Assembly: GCA_014859985.1 (NCBI GenBank)
Contig: JACZKN010000440.1
Span: 1-7,042, forward strand
Source: Candidatus Krumholzibacteriia bacterium
Lineage (GTDB): Bacteria; Krumholzibacteriota; Krumholzibacteriia; LZORAL124-64-63
Direction: 5' to 3'
DNA: 7,042 nucleotides
The notes under the pieces: generated by a model
Seen by the model: the letters and a program-made list of their open reading frames with translations, nothing else
What the model was told of the DNA's origin: nothing
Database searches by the model: none
Program-made: the position numbers and the translations under genes
Shown here: positions 6,323-7,042 of the stretch, piece by piece
Layout: every line of letters starts with the position of its first letter
Position numbering within the stretch: the first letter of the stretch is position 1

Positions 6323-7042
6323 GTGGACGAACGCCGCAGGACCACGCTGATCGGCGGCGCGGCCCTGGGCCTGCCCCTGGACGACGCCTGGATCCACGCG
6401 GCATTCGCCCGCAACCTGGCGTTGGACCGGACCTGGGGGCTGTTCGCCGGGGAGCCGTCCGGCGGCGAGAGCAGCCTGCTGTGGCCTGCTGTCCTGGCCC
6501 TGGGCGAACTGGGTGGCGCAGCGCTGGCACCGGTCCTGGCCCTGGTGCTGGGGTCCGCCTCTTTCCTGATCCTGCCCGGACTGGTCGGCGCGCTGGCGTC
6601 GACGCCGGTCCGCGGGCGCTGGATCGCCGGGGCCGTCGGTCTGTGCGGCCCGCTGGTGTTTCTCGCGTTGTCGGGCATGGAGACGATTCCCGCGCTCACC
6701 GCGGGGACGGGCGCGCTGGTATTGCTGCGCCGTGGGCACGTGGGCCGCGCGGCGACAGCCGCCGGGATCGCCGTCCTCCTGCGGCCCGACTCGGTGCTGC
6801 TGGTGGCCGTGCTCGCCGCGGGGGTCGCCGTCGGTCGGCGGGACGGTCCACCGCTCCGCTCGGCCACACTGCTGTGGGCGTGGAGCCGGCTATGGCCCGC
6901 GATCGCCCTGGTCCTGCTGGCGGTGATCCTGCTATCGCTGCTGGAGCGGCACTTCCCGCCGGCCACCCTGGGCGGGCGCCGTTGGCTCGTGGGGCTGCCG
7001 GCGGACCTCGCGCCGTCGGGGGCGCCCGGCGGGCTGCTGGCC
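6323..7042 (+). CDS. Polytopic membrane protein, GT-C glycosyltransferase-like (D-D-x-W-I-H family), C-terminus missing
   Basis: The frame is open from a GTG at 6323 to the right window edge (240 codons). Near the N-terminus it reads L-P-L-D-D-A-W-I-H-A-A-F-A-R-N-L-A (D19, D20), then W-G-L-F-A-G-E-P-S-G-G-E-S-S-L-L-W, then L-S-G-M-E-T (116-120) and L-L-R-P-D-S (151-156). Hydrophobic helices lie at about 66-91, 100-115, 121-134, 143-170 and 186-205. An acidic pair in the first external loop followed by many helices is the layout of GT-C enzymes (ArnT/PMT-like), which transfer sugars from lipid carriers. From memory, proteins with D-D-x-W-I-H and S-G-M-E are frequent in uncultured Eisenbacteriota-type genomes and are annotated as glycosyltransferase family 39-like or hypothetical. 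An in-frame TGA at 6302-6304 makes GTG 6323 the only good start. No Shine-Dalgarno is evident, and only ~10 hydrophobic residues precede the DD motif, so the usual first helix seems short or missing. Confidence 0.75.
   Translation, partial: MDERRRTTLIGGAALGLPLDDAWIHAAFARNLALDRTWGLFAGEPSGGESSLLWPAVLALGELGGAALAPVLALVLGSASFLILPGLVGALASTPVRGRWIAGAVGLCGPLVFLALSGMETIPALTAGTGALVLLRRGHVGRAATAAGIAVLLRPDSVLLVAVLAAGVAVGRRDGPPLRSATLLWAWSRLWPAIALVLLAVILLSLLERHFPPATLGGRRWLVGLPADLAPSGAPGGLLA

Noticed and set aside
6237..6353. Short plus-strand frame from ATG 6237 in the leader of the membrane-protein gene
   Set aside because: The peptide of about 37 residues (P, R, G, D-rich) has no ribosome site, its ATG overlaps the putative -10, and it is not hydrophobic, so it cannot be the missing first helix.

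Overview
The window is GC-rich (roughly 70% by eye) bacterial DNA with six protein-coding genes. Two run off the window ends. No RNA genes, insertion sequences or CRISPR arrays were seen. Four genes encode proteins with Sec-type signal peptides, and the other two encode membrane-associated proteins. The lineage clues are a C-terminal YPNPFNP-type (FlgD-like/type IX-like) tail, a short secreted protein ending in W-G-x-x-K-x-L-F-R, and a membrane protein with a D-D-x-W-I-H motif. From memory, this combination is common in genomes of uncultured FCB-related candidate phyla such as Krumholzibacteriota or Eisenbacteriota. That assignment is a tentative inference.

Layout. (1) Bases 1-878, minus strand: N-terminal part of a membrane-anchored alkaline-phosphatase-superfamily protein, cut by the left window edge. 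A perfect 39-bp inverted repeat at the edge makes the last ~13 codons suspect. (2) Bases 1008-1676, minus strand: small secreted protein of unknown function with a very strong promoter. (3) Bases 1905-3548, plus strand, divergent from (2): secreted seven-bladed beta-propeller with a C-terminal sorting-type domain. (4) Bases 3561-3593: a 14-bp-stem hairpin between convergent genes, probably a shared terminator. (5) Bases 3609-6121, minus strand: a two-gene operon of exported amidohydrolases coupled by a GTGA overlap. The promoter-proximal gene (4808-6121) has the usual metal-ligand motifs. The distal gene (3609-4811) keeps the fold but has lost most of them. (6) Bases 6122-6322: divergent control region with promoters for both sides and a repeated TGATATCCG element across one of them. 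(7) Bases 6323-7042, plus strand: start of a polytopic membrane protein resembling GT-C-type glycosyltransferases, cut by the right edge.

How they fit together: the genes look like separate small transcription units for cell-envelope or secreted functions, not one pathway. The one clear functional unit is the amidohydrolase pair, where translational coupling suggests equal dosage and perhaps a catalytic/non-catalytic complex. No defence, mobile or biosynthetic system could be supported. The observations most worth following up are the degenerate amidohydrolase partner, the C-terminal tail of the small secreted protein and the operator-like repeats at 6153-6175.
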